Shown: positions 62,097 through 64,000 of the stretch, one piece after another
Numbering within the stretch: position 1 is the first letter of the stretch
Layout of the letters: each line of letters opens with the position of its first letter
Source: Pseudomonas tremae
Lineage (GTDB): Bacteria; Pseudomonadota; Gammaproteobacteria; Pseudomonadales; Pseudomonadaceae
Direction of reading: 5' to 3'
DNA length: 64,000 bases
NCBI RefSeq assembly: GCF_001401155.1
Contig: NZ_LJRO01000305.1
Span: 1 to 64,000, forward strand
Position numbers and translations under genes: made by a program
Notes under the pieces: model-generated
What the model was told of the DNA's origin: nothing
The model's input: the letters and a program-made list of their open reading frames with translations, nothing else
Databases searched by the model: none

Positions 62097-63358
62097 AAGT
62101 TGATGATTCACGTTTTTTCAGCTTTCTGAAAGACCGCATCGGGCTGGATGTGACCTCGGTTGGCGAAGCCATTATCGAGCGTGCCTTGCGCCAGCGGGCG
62201 ACCGCTTCCAATTGCCCCGACAGCGATGCCTATTGGCACCTGCTGGTGACCTCGCCTCAAGAGCAGCAAGCGCTGATCGAGGCCGTGATCGTTCCCGAGA
62301 CCTGGTTTTTCCGTTACCCAGAGTCGTTTCTGACACTCGGCATGCTGGCCCGTGAGCGTGTGGAGAACCTCGCAGGCGTGCGTCAGCTGCGCATTCTGAG
62401 CTTGCCTTGTTCGACTGGCGAGGAACCCTATTCCATTGCGATGGCATTGCTGGACGCTGGCGTAGATCCTCGGCAATTCAAGGTTGATGCCATCGATATC
62501 AGCCCGGTTTCGATTGCCAAGGCCGAGCATGGCGTTTATGGCAAGAACTCGTTTCGCGGCAGCGATATCGGCTATCGCGAACGCTTTTTCAATCCGGTGG
62601 CCAACGGTTTTGAGATTTCCGACTCGATTCGCGGCTGCGTGAATTTTCAGTCCGGCAACCTGCTTGACCCGAAACTGGCAACGCAGGTGGCCTATGACAT
62701 CGTGTTCTGTCGCAACCTGGTGATCTATTTCGACCAGCAAACCCAACAGCGTGTATTCAAGGTGCTCAAACAGCTGACCCGTGAAGACGGCCTGCTGTTC
62801 ATCGGCCCTGCCGAGGGCAACCTGCTGGCGGGTATCGGCATGCGCCCCATAGGTATCGCCCAGTCATTTGCCTTTCGCCACGCGCCCGTTGCGGCTGCCG
62901 TGCCGGTGCCTCCGGTAGCTTTCGCCGTATCGCGCCCTGCGCCTCCGGCAGCGCCTGCACCGCGCACAGCACCTGCGGCTCGCACATCCGCCGCTTTCGC
63001 ACCCGTTGTGAAGGCAACAGCCAGCGCCGACAGTACGGGGGCTGCAGCATTGCTTGAGAGTATCGCGACGCTGGCCAACGAGGGTAAAAGCACTGAAGCG
63101 CGTATGGCGTGCGAGCGCTACCTGCAGCAGCACGAGCCGGCGGCGCAGGTGTTTTACTGGCTGGGGCTCCTCAGCGAGGTGGAGGGCGCTGTGGCGCAGG
63201 CCCAGGGTTTCTATCGGAAAGCGTTGTATCTGCAACCCCAGCATCGGGAATCGCTGGCCCAGTTGGCAGCGATGCTTGCCGCTCAGGGAGACAGCGCCGG
63301 AGCCCGACGTTTGCAGGACCGTGCGGCACGTGGTGCGAATAAACAAGGAAACCATTGA
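62093..63358 (+). CDS. wspC: WspC: CheR-type receptor methyltransferase with TPR domain
   Basis: 421 aa. CheR methyltransferase fold with SAM-binding ILSLPCSTGEEPYSIAMALL and FCRNLVIYFDQQTQQRVF. An Ala/Pro-rich linker follows (~265-315), then tetratricopeptide repeats (VFYWLGLLSEVEGAVAQAQG; LQPQHRESLAQLAAML) to the end, the arrangement known for WspC. It methylates WspA Glu residues with S-adenosylmethionine and tunes sensitivity against the methylesterase WspF, which should lie beyond the window. Its stop overlaps the wspD start. Confidence 0.93.
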   Translation: MKVDDSRFFSFLKDRIGLDVTSVGEAIIERALRQRATASNCPDSDAYWHLLVTSPQEQQALIEAVIVPETWFFRYPESFLTLGMLARERVENLAGVRQLRILSLPCSTGEEPYSIAMALLDAGVDPRQFKVDAIDISPVSIAKAEHGVYGKNSFRGSDIGYRERFFNPVANGFEISDSIRGCVNFQSGNLLDPKLATQVAYDIVFCRNLVIYFDQQTQQRVFKVLKQLTREDGLLFIGPAEGNLLAGIGMRPIGIAQSFAFRHAPVAAAVPVPPVAFAVSRPAPPAAPAPRTAPAARTSAAFAPVVKATASADSTGAAALLESIATLANEGKSTEARMACERYLQQHEPAAQVFYWLGLLSEVEGAVAQAQGFYRKALYLQPQHRESLAQLAAMLAAQGDSAGARRLQDRAARGANKQGNH

Positions 63359-64000
63359 TGACGGGCCTGTCCGGCTTTTCCAGCCTCACCCATGATCAGG
63401 CGCAGGACATCGACGATTGCTGGAACCGCATCGGTATCCACGGCGACCGCTCGTGCCCGTTGCTGGCAGAGCATATCCACTGCCGCAATTGTGCAGTTTA
63501 TTCCGCTGCCGCCACACGCTTGCTGGATCGCTATGCTCTGGCTCAGGAGCAACAGGAGCACTTTCAGGGCTCTGTGCTGCAGCGCGATATCAAGACTCGA
63601 TCGATTCTGGTGTTTCGCCTCGGTGAGGAGTGGCTGGGGCTGGTTTCCAGCTGCCTCTCGGAAGTGGCCCCGCAACAGACCATTCACTCGCTGCCGCATC
63701 AGCGATCACGTGCAATGCTGGGTGTCGCCAACGTGCGGGGCGCGCTGGTAGCGTGCATTTCGCTGGTCGAGCTGCTCGGCCTGGACACCAATCCAGTGGT
63801 AACGCAGTCATCGCGCATCTTGCCGCGTATGCTGATCGTTGCTGTCGAGGGTGGCCCGGTTGTCGTGCCGGTGGACGAGGTAGACGGCATTCACGCCATC
63901 GACGAGAGTGTGCTGGAGGCTGCCTCTGCATCCGGTACACATGCCAATGCCCGCTTCACCCGAGGCGTGTTGCAATGGAAGGACCGCAGCCTGCGTTGGC
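63358..64000 (+). CDS. wspD: WspD: second CheW-like protein, cut by the window edge
   Basis: 214 codons visible, open to the last base; start ATG 63358 overlaps the wspC stop. The N-terminal extension DDCWNRIGIHGDRSCPLLAE with the CRNCAVYSAAATRLLDR cysteine pair is the WspD hallmark, followed by a CheW domain (VFRLGEEWLGLVSSCLSEVA). A coupling protein parallel to WspB. wspE, wspF and wspR are expected to the right but are not seen. Confidence 0.93.
   Translation, partial: MTGLSGFSSLTHDQAQDIDDCWNRIGIHGDRSCPLLAEHIHCRNCAVYSAAATRLLDRYALAQEQQEHFQGSVLQRDIKTRSILVFRLGEEWLGLVSSCLSEVAPQQTIHSLPHQRSRAMLGVANVRGALVACISLVELLGLDTNPVVTQSSRILPRMLIVAVEGGPVVVPVDEVDGIHAIDESVLEAASASGTHANARFTRGVLQWKDRSLRW

Overview
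The window is chromosomal DNA from a plant-associated fluorescent pseudomonad, almost certainly the Pseudomonas syringae group. Three things show this. First, there is a HopAB (AvrPtoB/VirPphA) type III effector gene and a HrpL-type promoter (hrp box) in front of a HrpK-like gene. Second, the conserved blocks are laid out in the usual Pseudomonas order (tadA-mltF-purL; ypjD/corC divergent from ffh-rpsP-rimM-trmD-rplS; xerD-dsbC-hom-thrC; yaeQ, recJ, wsp). Third, there are Pseudomonas-type families such as DUF3509. Assignments rest on reading motifs and remembered family sequences; no search was run.

Layout. 1-1977: 3' end of an autotransporter. 2.0-14.1 kb: an accessory island. It holds a truncated antitoxin, an AT-rich stretch with a tRNA-3'-end-like fragment and a Tn3-family transposase remnant, hopAB broken by one extra G in a G7 run, a lipoprotein, a 1259-aa HrpK/HrpF-like protein, an SF1 helicase with a C-terminal DUF2726 nuclease-like domain, and a second, smaller HrpK-like gene with a textbook hrp box. 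14.4-28.3 kb: core metabolism and envelope genes (multicopper oxidase, tadA, mltF, purL, a YqfO-like protein, L,D-transpeptidase, two Nudix hydrolases, gamma-carbonic anhydrase-like protein, DUF1289, a VUT-family membrane protein, purT, an MFS symporter). 28.4-34.3 kb: CorC-like protein and YpjD, divergent from ffh and the rpsP-rimM-trmD-rplS operon. 34.4-39.2 kb: xerD-dsbC-hom-thrC. 39.3-44.9 kb: a BvgS-like hybrid kinase, an EAL response regulator and a NarL-type regulator in the same arrangement as rocS1-rocR-rocA1 (sadS-sadR-sadA) of P. aeruginosa. 45.2-53.6 kb: DUF3509, a periplasmic binding-like protein, yaeQ, recJ, an Old Yellow Enzyme, a PAS hybrid kinase and a DUF533 protein. 53.7-59.6 kb: one 1991-aa leucine-rich-repeat protein with an IpaH/SspH-like NEL ubiquitin-ligase C-terminus. 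59.9-64.0 kb: wspA-wspB-wspC-wspD, cut by the window edge.

How it fits together. Two genes point to attack on host ubiquitin pathways (HopAB, an E3 ligase mimic, and the NEL protein), and two HrpK-like proteins point to type III translocation. Two signalling loci (roc and wsp) are expected to act on cyclic-di-GMP and surface behaviour. The most interesting points are the one-base lesion in the repeat-containing hopAB, the hrp-box-driven HrpK-like gene, the very large NEL protein with a duplicated LRR module, and the island debris beside hopAB.
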